DNA of 37,334 nt from Sperchopsis tessellata (taxonomy: Eukaryota; Arthropoda; Insecta; Coleoptera; Hydrophilidae). The notes beneath the pieces were generated by a model. That model was not told the DNA's origin. It made no database searches and saw only the letters and a program-made list of their open reading frames with translations. Positions 9,811 through 20,559 of the stretch are shown here, one piece after another; position 1 is the stretch's first letter, and every line of letters begins with the position of its first letter. Made by a program: the position numbers and the translations under genes. The DNA is taken from positions 1 through 37,334 of the forward strand of contig JAWQRN010000125.1 of the NCBI GenBank assembly GCA_033557685.1, in the 5' to 3' direction.

Positions 9811-12800
9811 GTAATTTTGATTTATTTCATCTAGGTAGATTCCATTGTATGATTATCAAATCAAGTTTAACTGTAAAGCTTTATTGTGACAAAGGCTAAA
9901 GATTTTATCAATTGCTCAATAATTAGAAAACAGGGGGAACATAATTCGAAAAGAATAACGGGACGAAGTATTATTACTTTTTATGAGACCAATAAATTTT
10001 CGATTGTATGCCATGCTAACATAAACAAATGTCGCTACTATAGCATATTTTTAGTCAAACGTATTACTGGAATTGTTACAATTTGATCGCCCTTTTCTTG
10101 GATCCTTTGTTGTTCTATAAAATTAGAGTTACTTTAAATAGCTGTACAAATTTTGAATATAGCTCTTACCTAAATTGAGAACTAGGTTGACATGTTATTC
10201 TATAAGGAGGGTCAGGTCCTTCCAAAGTTTTAAATTAATCAATTGTGTAAAGGGGTGGAAAACTTACAATTTTGATGCCTTCTTAGTGATTGGTACCCAG
10301 ATTTCAAATCATAAGTTAGATATCGTAGTATATCGTATAACATAAGTGAATTGACAAAATGAATGGGCATTTTATAAATGAAGCGACATGTTGTCGCTTT
10401 CTTCTTAATGCAAGGTGTCTATGCTGATTGAGGACCATGACAGGACCATCCGCAACATACCTTTACAAGAAAATTTCGAATAAGTTCTGAAGCATATTAT
10501 CAAAAATTCTTACAACCTTAGTCTTGTACTTTCGTAAAATTAAACGTCGTTAGGGATATGTTTTATTCGTTCTTCAGAAGATACACAAACTAAAAGGAAA
10601 GTAGTTACTCGTTCTAATCAAATCCTACCTCATTGAGTATACTCATCCCGTAAAAAATGGAGAACACGATGCAAAGACGCCGATATGACCAGCATTTTGA
10701 TAAATCTTCACACATCAGTTTCTTAGTAGATACACATTTCTTGTGTCCAGGATATGTATTGGTCAGATGATTGCGATATGTGTAACATATTAAGCGTTGC
10801 ATTAATCAAAAAATCAACTCCATAATATTTTAATAGGTACCTACGTGTGATGTAATCGACATTGCGGGAGTTGTAGATCGCAGGATAATTGTATGCATGT
10901 CGAGGTTAGCCTTTTTTGCACGTTATATGTATGCTTTAGATTGTTCGGAGCTGTGCGGACATTTTTAATATAGTAATTATACATTCTGCAGTTTCTATCG
11001 GTTTCGATCTCTCATGCTGGAAGAACTGGTCTTAGGGGTCTAGAGAAAAATCAATGTTGTAGCGAAGATATTGCCAGGAAAATGTACACGGCCTGCAGAT
11101 TATGAGCTTAAGATTACGTTCCTGCTCTTTTTATTGCTTCGATTCCTGTTACATTCCGAAATTCTTATCTTTGTACAAAGTACCTCAACCAGATAATTTT
11201 ATCGGTTAATAAAGCCGCAAATACCTTTGTACCGACGGGTATTTGGAATTTTGTATAATATTGCTTAATATAAAAGAGAGTGATAAAAATTCTATACCTT
11301 ATAATATGAATCAATGAATACAATATTTATAAGACGGACTATTAGAAATTGTTCACTGAACCGCTTTAAAATGTATGTTATTTTGGTTATTTATACATAA
11401 GTAAATACATCTAACGTTTACGCTGTCAACATTATTGTTTATGTGTTGCTATTTCAAAATAAACGAAAATCCAATGTGATTTAACGAATTGTTTTCTATT
11501 ATGGTTTATACCTATTTCAATTTTTGGCTGGTTTCTTTGATACACATTTTTAAACAATCTGCTCAAATTAAGGGATAATTTCATATAATAGTTTAATTTT
11601 ATTTATTTAGTGTTGGCCTTTGTTTGTAGTTATGAATGCAGGTTTATAGTTAAATTATGCTAATGTGATATTGTGAATTAAAGATGCGGTATTTATGTAA
11701 TGATTTTTTATATATTTTGTATTATTTTGACAATTTTTGTTGTGGCTTTTAATGCAATATCTAATTTTGTTTATGATTTGTTATATCTTAGATTGTCACC
11801 TATCGATATTTAGAATTAATCCTTTACCATAAATTATACAAAACGACATGCATTTATGCGACAATGTTTAAACAATTTATAAAATAATTGCATAATTTAT
11901 TTTCCATAATTATATTATAATTTTTGAGTTTTATACTACTCAATTCAATTATACAAACAAATACTTAAATATATGTAGATTTTTAAAATCTGTTTAAGAT
12001 TTATTATGCACAAGCCATAGCCATACTATTCATTTTTTGTATATTTGAATGTTGTTGTTTAGCTGCTTGACGACGAAGAGGATTTTATTTTTTTATTATA
12101 TTTTTCCTTGCTCATGCTGTTTCATCAACGGTTTCTTTGTTACATTAGAATTAATATATTTTTTTAAATTTCATGTATGAAGTTTATTGTTTGTTGATTT
12201 TTTGAAGCTATGAATAGATTCTTGGATAACTATTCATAATGTATTATTTAATCTAATCATAAAGTCTTGAACGCCTTAGATAGTCGCAATATCTGTTAGG
12301 ATGTTTCGGTATGGAGCAGTAAAGTTAAATTAAACATATTTCCCTACCTAGTTTAAAATTGCACGCCAATATTGAATTTTGCATATATTGCGTATCACTA
12401 AATATTCTCTTGTCAATGCAATGACATTCATAGTCTTCGTAAAATATACCATTCGGCTGGGAACATATGAATTAAGAGCCTTAGGTAAGTCGTGTGTGAG
12501 ATGTATGCATCTGTCTATTATTTCAGACACCACAAATTTGTTTTGCTCTCCTAATGACGTTTTTAATAGCACAGAAGTGCTGTATGTCAAAACGAATATT
12601 GCATACGCAGTTTTTCAAGGAACATCCAACTCTCAACAGCGCAACTGAATCCAGTATGCAACTTAGCCTTCGCACAAACTTGTTTCGAATATTTTTAAGG
12701 CGGTTATGGTGCAGGATCCTGACTACTTCCTTGTTCTCCTAGACTTCATAGACACATCAAGCAACGGTTGCAGTGAGTCGGCGTTAACTTTAGAGTAAAC

Positions 12801-13460
12801 CTTTGCCAGTCTACCTACTTATTCATTTACCCCTATACATTCACGTCTAGATACCCATACCTACGAATCTACAACACTGTGCTATCAGAACATGTCGTTA
12901 CCTCTTGAACCTAAGATTACCTCTTTTGCATCTCTCGCGCATCTTAAATGCCAGCACATATATCTGTCTGGAACACAATGGTCATTTTCCACATTGATAC
13001 TAGCAATTTATAGTGTTGGGTACTAGTTGCACTAAATGTTCCTGATCTTGCAGATCCATCTGTGATAATAGCGTTCCCTCGGGTGAGGACCCGGTGCCTT
13101 CGCTTATGGGGAATACTATCGAGATTATGTTATAGAAGCTGAATATCTTCACCATCCAATCGTCGGATATCATCAGCTTAGGCGCTATGGTCCCCCACAC
13201 TTTCTCCTGCCTGTGTATATCTACAGGCTTTAACTCTTAGTATAGTGTACAGTTTATTCAGATACTAATTATGTTTTACAATGATAAGGTAATAATAAAA
13301 TCCTAAAGCTTCTGTTTTGAAGCCAGCGTGGATTGAACAGATACGTTTCTACTGCCAATCAGAATTGTAATATTTCGTTTGGTTTGGATTCCAATATATT
13401 TTAAATCTTTAAAATGTAACAGCAAATTTTAGCCTTTGAGTCTTCTTCAAGTGCCTATTC
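9811..13460. other. No gene seen; AT-rich 11.2-12.3 kb, G+C-richer patch 12.77-13.25 kb
   Basis: The part from 11200 to 12300 is extremely AT-rich and featureless. From about 12770 to 13250 the composition rises in G+C, with CCCTCGGGTGAGGACCCGG. A minus-strand frame at 13000-13200 is open but not recognised. It may be the remnant of an element inserted beside the LINE at 13461, but I cannot assign it. Confidence 0.4.
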
Positions 13461-13876
13461 TCAAAGGATATTCGCGACCATCATCTGGAATTCTTCTGTT
13501 TGTCCTGCTCGTTGTATCAATGTGGCTTCATCACTTATATTTAGCCTCTGTCTAAAGTTTCCCAGCCAGTAAAACTTCATTTTTCAAATGCTTCGACGTC
13601 CTTTCATCTTTCCCTGCACTATAAATTATTTATCGTCTACATGACTACCTCATTTGTTATATGATTTACCCAAAATATCATCAGTTCAACAGCGTGCTCC
13701 TAAAGAGCCACATTTCGAGCTCAAATCTCCGCATGGCAGTCATTTTCAATGTCCAGGTTTTGGCACTATAAAGGAATTCTGATAATACGTAGAACTTAAA
13801 CTTCATCACCTTGTTTTAAGTGGCACATCTCGAGTCTATAACATGTTTCTCATTTTATGGAATGCGTTCCTGATTA
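13461..13876 (-). pseudogene. Non-LTR retrotransposon (LINE) reverse transcriptase, C-terminal relic
   Basis: Read on the minus strand, FYVLSEFLYSAKTWTLK and MRRFELEMWLFRS match the common insect LINE segment CYVFSVLLYGxETWTLxx...KxxEAFEMWLYRRML. Further on, one frame reads VQGKMKGRRS, then WLGNFRQRLNIS and FQMMVANIL, ending at TGA (13463-13461). This corresponds to the family's QGKIxGKRGxGRR...WLxNxRxWxG...FRxxVANL tail. The protein would be the reverse transcriptase that copies the element's RNA at the target site. Only the end after the polymerase core is present, consistent with the usual 5' truncation. There is at least one internal stop plus frame changes. The precise clade cannot be set from this tail alone. 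Confidence 0.75.
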
Positions 13877-14519
13877 AACCTGTGTCCTATTTGTCGTTTA
13901 GTCAGCATCGTAGCTACTTAAACCCTGCTAAGTTGGTGCCTACTATTAGGATGAAAATATTATCAGGTCATATCTGAAAATTCATAAGGAGAAGATACTT
14001 GTTGCTGCAGCTTCTATCTTAATGCACATTCCCAGATGGAGTAGTATTATTTCACCCGTTATTCCTAGGTAGGTTTGTAATTTATAATACGTATTTTTTC
14101 TTACTTCTATAACTATAATATTTCACCACTACCCAATTTTCAAAAAGAACTTCGTTGTTGCTTGAACATTTATTCAGAGGGGATAGTTTATAATCTTCAT
14201 TTTTGTGACATAGAAAGTAAATGATCATTATATTGTTAAAATGCAGATAATATATACTTGTTTATTCGGTCTGATCCGCTTTAATATATTATACACTATT
14301 TAAAATATGTTTCGTCATACTAAGTGATTAACAATAATAACACAGCGTATCTGAAGAAAGTTTTTCAACAATAACTTGTCATGTCCTTTATATTCTCTCC
14401 TATTTAATAATATTAATAATAGTAATATTATTATTGACAATGATGTGTAAATTTTAATTTTATTTCGCCTATTTGTCCACTCAGTTAATTAATTTAGGAT
14501 CGCACTGTACAATAATACT
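13877..14519. other. No gene seen; short perfect AT hairpin at 14405-14433
   Basis: AT-rich. At 14406-14415 and 14423-14432 the arms AATAATATTA and TAATATTATT form a perfect hairpin with a 7-nt loop. In such AT-rich DNA this is probably incidental. Confidence 0.4.
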
Positions 14520-15073
14520 ATAAAGCCGCCAATAAATGTTTTCGGTACAGCGGACAGAAGTGACCTGCACCAACAAAGTTGCCCTTTAAATCTCCATGGA
14601 AACGAGACTTGACGCCAACAAATACAGTGTTGTGTAATTTCGATACCTTGCAATGTTTTCTTTCGCAATCTTCTTGTTTTTAATACCGGCTGTGGAGAAC
14701 ATCGCGTTTAGTTTTTCCAACGGACTGCATCAACAGTGCGCTCGGCTATCGAACTGAGTCTCCCTTTCACCAACAGCACCTGGCGGTTTTCTCTCTATCT
14801 CTATCGACCCTCCGTATTCCGTTATAGCCCTGTCTCTGTTGAGAGGGGGGCGGACAGATCTCGTAGGTAAACTGTAACTGGGTTTAGTTGACAGTTACTG
14901 CTCGCGAAGGTTGCTTCAGTGGAAACAGCTCGCGCTGACGGGAGTTATGTTAAAGTGCAAGTTTACGTTGGGATACAACTACAGTGTGGACCTTTTGTTT
15001 GTTCCATAGCAGCCAGGGCCTTTATTGCTCATATTTTGGTTGTTTTTGTTTTGTGCTTTTGTTGGCCGGCGAG
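14520..15073 (+). promoter_or_regulatory. Candidate host promoter and 5' UTR
   Basis: This block is clearly richer in G+C and CpG than its surroundings. It holds a GC-box-like GGGGGGCGG (14845-14853) and several CpG-bearing words (CTCGCGAAGG, GCTCGCGCTGACGG). It also contains an arthropod initiator-type TTCAGTGG at 14916-14923, with a good A at 14918. A short upstream ORF begins at 14947 (20 codons, ending TAG). No TATA box is seen. The neighbouring reading frames overlap on both strands and have odd composition, as in a UTR. Read as a promoter this would drive rightward transcription toward the possible coding start at 15074. This is inferred from composition and short motifs only. Confidence 0.35.
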
Positions 15074-15111
15074 ATGGTGTTCGGAAGCGGCAATAAGTTC
15101 AGGATCCGAAG
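15074..15111 (+). CDS. Candidate first coding exon, 12 codons plus a split codon
   Basis: An ATG with a favourable context (GAGATGG: G at -3 and +4) opens a frame reading MVFGSGNKFRIR. It ends at CGAAG followed by GTTTGT (15112 on), an acceptable splice donor with G at +5. Beyond the donor the sequence turns into T-rich intron-like DNA. The arrangement (G+C-rich leader, upstream ORF, short coding start, donor) is typical of a first exon of a large insect gene with long introns. No downstream exon was recognised in the window and the peptide is too short to identify. It could equally be chance. Confidence 0.25.
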
Positions 15112-17500
15112 GTTTGTTTTGCTATTTGTTGTTTTTTTTTGCTGTTTTCGCCGCCAACCTTGTACAGTTGTTGAGATTTCACTGTTGCAATTGTAACTAG
15201 ATCTGTGTACTAGTTTGTCACACCCAACCAAGTTTCTTAAGATGTTTGTTTTAGTCAAACGAATTGAGTGTGTCATAAACGTACTAATCTAATTGCTAGT
15301 TGCGGATATCCTAATTGACAAGACATAAGTAATTACTAAAAAGCTCATAGATCATACATTTTTAATTTAGTATTAATATTTGTTCTATGGAATAAAGCTG
15401 CGGTATATGCGACATAGAGTACAGGATTTTCAAATTTTTACTTCCTTAAAATTACAACAGTAATAATAATATTGTTATGGTTAAGTTCTAATTAGAGAAT
15501 TTATGTTGTGTTATAGATGTTTATCCAACAGTAGTGATACCTTATCGTATTTGTGACAATGCACAGTTCTAAGTACATGTTTTCCAAGAAGTGAACTGTG
15601 TACACCAAGACTTATTAGTAACGTCATGTGGGTCCATATATTATTTTTTTCTTGTTTCGCTATACTATCGCGTTTCTTACTTTGATCCACTCCAAAAACA
15701 TAGCCTCTGGTTCCAAAATTGAGATGGTGCTTCGAGTTTAAATAATAAATAACGTATCCGGAGCCAGGTGTTTCTGGATGAGTTCATTTATCATATATTT
15801 GGTTTAATATGTGTATAGGAGGAAAGCAGATAGCTTCTAAATATAAAGTACACAAATTTAAAAAAAGTACTAGATCAGATAATAAAATATGCAAATACAG
15901 AAGTATAGAAAACATATGTATATGGGATTGCCTAATATTAATCTTTTTGCCATTATACCACAAATGTATCAAGCAATAGTTTATTTGAGAGTCTAGTCAT
16001 TTTATCATGTTTCTAAATCCATTATCTTCATAGACTTGAATTCATGATTCCAATGGAAAATACTCAAAATAAATACTGGTGACTTTGGAAGCAGTAATTA
16101 ATTCAATACAAATATTTCTCTTAATCTCATCTTTCCAAGCGTTATTATTTTTGTACTTTAATATGGTACACATTGGGTGCGTGGGTGTGTTGAAGAATTA
16201 TATTCTTTATGCTACTTTGGGAAGCAACCAACAAACTAATTTATATATGAACGTAGACCAAATTGAATAATTATAAATCAGTTGATGCGTTAAGTCTCAT
16301 CAATCAAGATACTGGTACTCAGCACATGTATCATCAGTGGTTCATATGGATTTTCGTGCATAGAAAAGCTCCGGACTTGAAACATGAATGTGTTACATAA
16401 TTAATAAGTAAAACATGCTTGTGGAATACTAAAACATATCCAGGGTTTTAATATCAAGATAGGAAACATTTTAAATCTAAATCTATATTCCTGAAGGACG
16501 TAGGAATGATGAACTGTAAACGCGAAGGTTCGTACAGTAGAAGTTTAGAATATAGTTTTCTATATTCTCATCAATGTCATGCCTAGCACAATTTGTCCGC
16601 CTTAATAAAATTGCTTTGTAGGTCCTTGCCAAAATCAGCCATTCATGATCTTAATTCTACTTCTTTCTTACAATACTTTACCCCAATTCAGTGTATAATC
16701 CCTCTTCACCAAATTTTGTCTTGAGTGCCTTAGCGTTTTATGAACAAATGTGCAAAACAACTGATCAAAAGTAAATATTATTCTACAATCAAGTTTGTAT
16801 ATTAATCTAAACATACTTGGATTCCGTCTGTACCTTTTGCATAAGGGATATGTGTATAGTTTATCAGTAAATTAGAGTAATAAGGGCGGATACTTATAAT
16901 GAGGTCTACAACAACTTAGTGTAGAATTGTTGAAGATTGCACTACTCAGAGTCCCTAATAGTTTTTTTTTTCTATTGGAGAAACAGATATCACCGACATA
17001 CAAAAAATTCCCAGATTTTTATCTACATAAAATAAGAAAATCTCTCGTTTGATGCAGTGACTTTTTCTATTTGACTTATAAACGAAATGTAACATGTATT
17101 TTGGGGACCAACTGATTTATAGGAACAATTTTGAAAGTAAGTTTACCCTGGTATTTTTGATCCATAAATAAAGTTGTAAGCGTTAGATGAGTCTATATTT
17201 TTACCCGAAATTCCATGCTAGTTTCAGGTAGGTATTATTTTGGTAATGCACAGTAAAACGTATAATACATATGTAATTGCTGTATTGGTAGATGAACATA
17301 ACAATACTTTTATTTGGCGGTACGGAAGTGGTTGGTTAGAATGTAAATGCCAATCATAATTATGAATATAAAGACTTATATAGGAAGGCGTATAATATAT
17401 CTTCCACCAGAAGTTATGCAGGAAGACGCATGTTAAACAAATGCAAAATAAAGTGATGGTCTTAACGGTCTGCCTGCAGACTTAAGTATTCTGCTAAACC
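15112..17500. other. No gene seen
   Basis: AT-rich sequence with no recognised protein, RNA or transposon remnant. If 15074-15111 is an exon, this would be intron. Confidence 0.4.
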
Positions 17501-17522
17501 ACCTGTTTCAAAAGAAACAGGT
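17501..17522. repeat. Perfect 9-bp hairpin
   Basis: ACCTGTTTC, then AAAA, then GAAACAGGT: a perfect stem with a four-base loop. The stem could be lengthened by pairing AAAC upstream with GTTT downstream across a bulge. No neighbouring element explains it. Confidence 0.5.
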
Positions 17523-18199
17523 TTGTTTCACACAAATTAGTGAAATAATAAAAACACTATTGACAGAGTAATATCAAATGTGCATTATTTGGTATGAGTT
17601 GTGATGGAAATTATATTTTATACAGTAATTTACCTATTTGTTGGGAACTAAATTGGAGTTGAATTCAAGGTGCTTTAATTAGAAAATTAGAATGAATTTT
17701 GGTTTAATGGTTATTTTATAATGCTTTTACTTACTACTTCACCGCCTTATTATGGAAGAGTAACGTAACGATTGTATGGTGGCTTATGAAGCAAAATTGA
17801 GAAATTACACTGCATTTAAAATTTTGGAAAGTACATACGACGAGAACCGGATAAGTATACAGCAAATCCCCAAACACTTCCACTTGTTCTCGTAGAATGA
17901 CAAGTAGTAAGTAAAACGGAATAGATCACTGACTACGCCCAAGTAACCTGCGGGCTAATTAATAGGTAAAACTACGTACCTATTGACCAACTCATCTATA
18001 TGTGGAAACTTCAATACAAATATGTGTTCAACGACTCGCCGATGAACTTATATGATTATGAGGCATAAACCTTGATATTTTCTGCAATGTAGATGTTTAA
18101 AGCAGTAAAAATAAACATCCTACTGTGATTTTTAAAGGAAAAACTATATGGTACATTTGGAAAAGATCTAATCAACCAAATTTTCACTATATATTGTAA
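17523..18199. other. No gene seen
   Basis: AT-rich. Short 8-bp inverted words ACGAGAAC and GTTCTCGT occur around 17840 and 17890. No protein is recognised. Confidence 0.35.
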
Positions 18200-18388
18200 A
18201 ACAAAGGTGATCAATGCAGATATGCTACTACTGGTTCACAGGCTTTGGAGTGGGGTAATAAATTAAAAAAAAAATACGAAACAATGGTTGTAGAGTTTAT
18301 TTTGTCGAGGCCTACATCCATCAAAAAAACTGCTGATGATGGTGATAATGAGGTGTTTATAACTTTACCTAAGAAGAAAAATATTTAG
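18200..18388 (+). pseudogene. Unrecognised coding-like stretch, 62 codons
   Basis: The frame from AAC at 18200 to TAG at 18386-18388 reads with protein-like composition: NKGDQCRYATTGSQALEWGN at the start, then RPTSIKKTADDGDNEVFITL and a lysine-rich end. The only in-frame ATG lies well inside, and a stop immediately precedes the frame. After the stop the plus strand can be followed in a shifted frame (EILDRIKQ), which would fit a frameshifted gene remnant. TTCACAG just before GCTTTGG could also be a splice acceptor. I do not recognise the family. It may be the tail of an unknown transposon protein or an old host exon. Confidence 0.3.
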
Positions 18389-18429
18389 GGAAATTCTTGA
18401 CAGGATTAAGCAATAGTACTTCAGTATCC

Positions 18430-18830
18430 TGAGCTAGATTTAATTGAATTGTTATTTCGCGTGCGCGGGTGCCTTTATCCTGGCATGAGAACACGTTTCT
18501 CTCTTCATTTGTTGTGTAGATACAACAATATTAATTGCATTTCTATTCTAATCTTGCGAAAATGCTCGGCCATGAAAGCTATCGACAACAATGAAACGCT
18601 TTGTTCCGGATCACATTGTTGTTAGGCGCGAGCAGAGATGTAATAGAAGTTGCAGTGTCTTCTTTGAGCGATCGGTAGCAGGTCATAAATTTCTTCTATA
18701 ATAGAAATTGATTTACTGTGATAAGTGGGTTGACATTTCGGTACGCGATTTTCTAACGTGGCATTATTGATGTTGAAGCGTCTCGCGCGCGTATAAGAAA
18801 GTTTACAACGGTGCTACGGGCGATGTGTTA
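18430..18830 (+). promoter_or_regulatory. Second CpG-containing, promoter-like block
   Basis: Composition is richer in G+C and CpG than the flanks. It contains CGCGTGCGCGGG near the left side and CTCGCGCGCG directly before TATAAGAA (TATAAG at 18792-18797). That TATA-like box would place a start near 18825. A perfect 9-bp inverted pair, ACAACAATG (18585-18593) and CATTGTTGT (18614-18622), lies in the middle. No convincing coding start follows: the frame from 18825 begins with a non-ATG codon and resembles nothing known. Support is limited to composition and these short words. Confidence 0.25.
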
Positions 18831-18849
18831 TGTTACTTTTACTACTTAA

Positions 18850-19898
18850 GATTGCATTTCATTTCATTCGATTTGCCTTCGGGTTTGTTATTTTACCAGT
18901 ATCGTTTTTTATGTTTGAATGCAATTTTGCGAACGGTTTATTTGGTTGTGAATTATAATGAAGAGAAAGAAATACAAGTTTATACATTTTACAAAAAATG
19001 CCTTTCTATATTCTTTACAATTTTGTTGTTAAATAGCACCTGATTATCATATATTAAAATAAATCAAATGCATGATTGAAAATGTCAATTTACAAAGAAT
19101 ATTTTGGAGAGTTTATTAGATTTAACTAGAAATTATATTATTGAAGAACAGTGTACTGGGATATTTACTTATGGTGGCAGGCAAGAACCTGAATTGTACT
19201 AATTGTATTGACCAAAGAGAGTCTTCAAAATAAGACCATAAAACTAAATAACCATCGGATGCAAGGCCTGAATCCAATAGACCTTTCACAAAACCTCGTA
19301 AAAGTAAATTATGGTGGATCTTGTTTGCCAGTATAGTTTAACACTTTATTTTTCAAGATTTTAATATGGCTTCCCTGTCTGACAAGAGAACACTAAATCT
19401 TGTTAGTAATGCATCAATACTAATATAGTGTGTAATAAATAAAATTAAGTTTATGTTAACAGCATTATTAAATAATTTCAGTAGAAAATTGTAAAGAGAA
19501 GGTAGATTAGGGAAGGGTGTGCACTAGATATTGAGTGAAACTATTTCAAAATCAGAACATAAGACGAAAAATAGCATGTAGATGAAATATTGTCCCGAGA
19601 TCGTATTCACTTATAATTAACATTTTCTTATTTAGTTAGTTTTAAATATTTTATAATTTAGTTCCACAAATTATAAATTACAAAACATACTTACTACCAC
19701 TTTTTACACACCAATTTAATGATTTGTTTTGCTAGATACGCGGATGTGCCAAGTTGAGCCATAACTTTTGTGTTGATATAAAGAACTCGATCATTCAAAC
19801 TAGTCACCATTATCATTTTCGAACAATTTATATTCAGACCAAAGAGTCATCCGTCATTGCTATTATACATTTTCTTATTCAATTCTACCCCATCGCAT
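18850..19898. other. No gene seen
   Basis: AT-rich flank of the transposon that begins at 19899; nothing recognised. Confidence 0.4.
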
Positions 19899-20138
19899 TA
19901 AATTTACAATGTTAAGTCCATATGAAATCAACCAAGTGATATTTTTTTAAATCTGATTTAGCTAAATTTTGGTATGAATGTTGCTTATTTCGTATAAAAA
20001 AAAATTCCAGTTTGGTCGCACCGTTCAGGAGTTACTTGTACTCAAAATTAGCCCTATAACTAAAAATTGGCGGCGAGGCTGGCAGAAAGAAATTCCGTAT
20101 ACTCGGTTCTGTCTTAGAAGGGAGGAAAAAAAGCGTTC
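19899..20138 (+). repeat. Left terminal inverted repeat
   Basis: Aligns with the reverse complement of 22523-22788 over about 240 bases with substitutions and small gaps. The plus-strand reading frame at 19978-20190 is only a by-product of this repeat. Confidence 0.82.
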
Positions 20139-20559
20139 TAAAGCTTTTGAAATTATAATAACCCCAGTATTTACACAAATGAATTTATGAATTATTGTTA
20201 CAAATATTCAATTAAAAAAATTTAAAACTTTAATTTTAATTATTTATTAGGAAAGAACATGGATACCAAAGTTCGGGTTAGAAAGCCAAAGGAAACACTG
20301 TTTGAATGTCTTGGTTTAACTCAGTTTGATTTATAAAACTACAATGAGTTTAAAGATGGATAATATTTGCACACCAAATATCTGTAAAACAACATTTAAA
20401 TTCAATAAGAAACTTACATTTCTCTCAAGTATGATCAATACTTTCCTTCCAAGGCTGAAGGAAGATCGACCGGTAACAGTTCGTGGATCGATTTTTGTTA
20501 GCACATCATTAATTGATATCGAAATAATATAACTTATGAATAAGACGAAAAAAGCTCAC

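Noticed and set aside
12348..12590. 80-codon minus-strand frame overlapping an 89-codon plus-strand frame
   Set aside because: Open on both strands with no recognisable motif; treated as chance.
13320..13360. tRNA-like antisense text GTGGATTGAACAG
   Set aside because: Only a partial B-box; no stems pair and no A-box lies at the right distance.
14919..15276. Three overlapping frames on both strands, one Cys/Phe-rich
   Set aside because: Low-complexity T-rich translation of a probable UTR and intron start; no domain and no agreement between frames.
18825..19043. 72-codon frame just after the TATA-like box
   Set aside because: Begins with a non-ATG codon and has the F/Y/L-rich composition of random AT-rich DNA.
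4416..19233. 17-nt identical word GAGAGTCTTCAAAATAA at 4416-4432 and 19217-19233
   Set aside because: Flanks do not align, and a match of this length could plausibly arise by chance in 37 kb of AT-rich DNA.
19978..20190. 70-codon plus-strand frame
   Set aside because: Lies within the left terminal inverted repeat and has no independent support.
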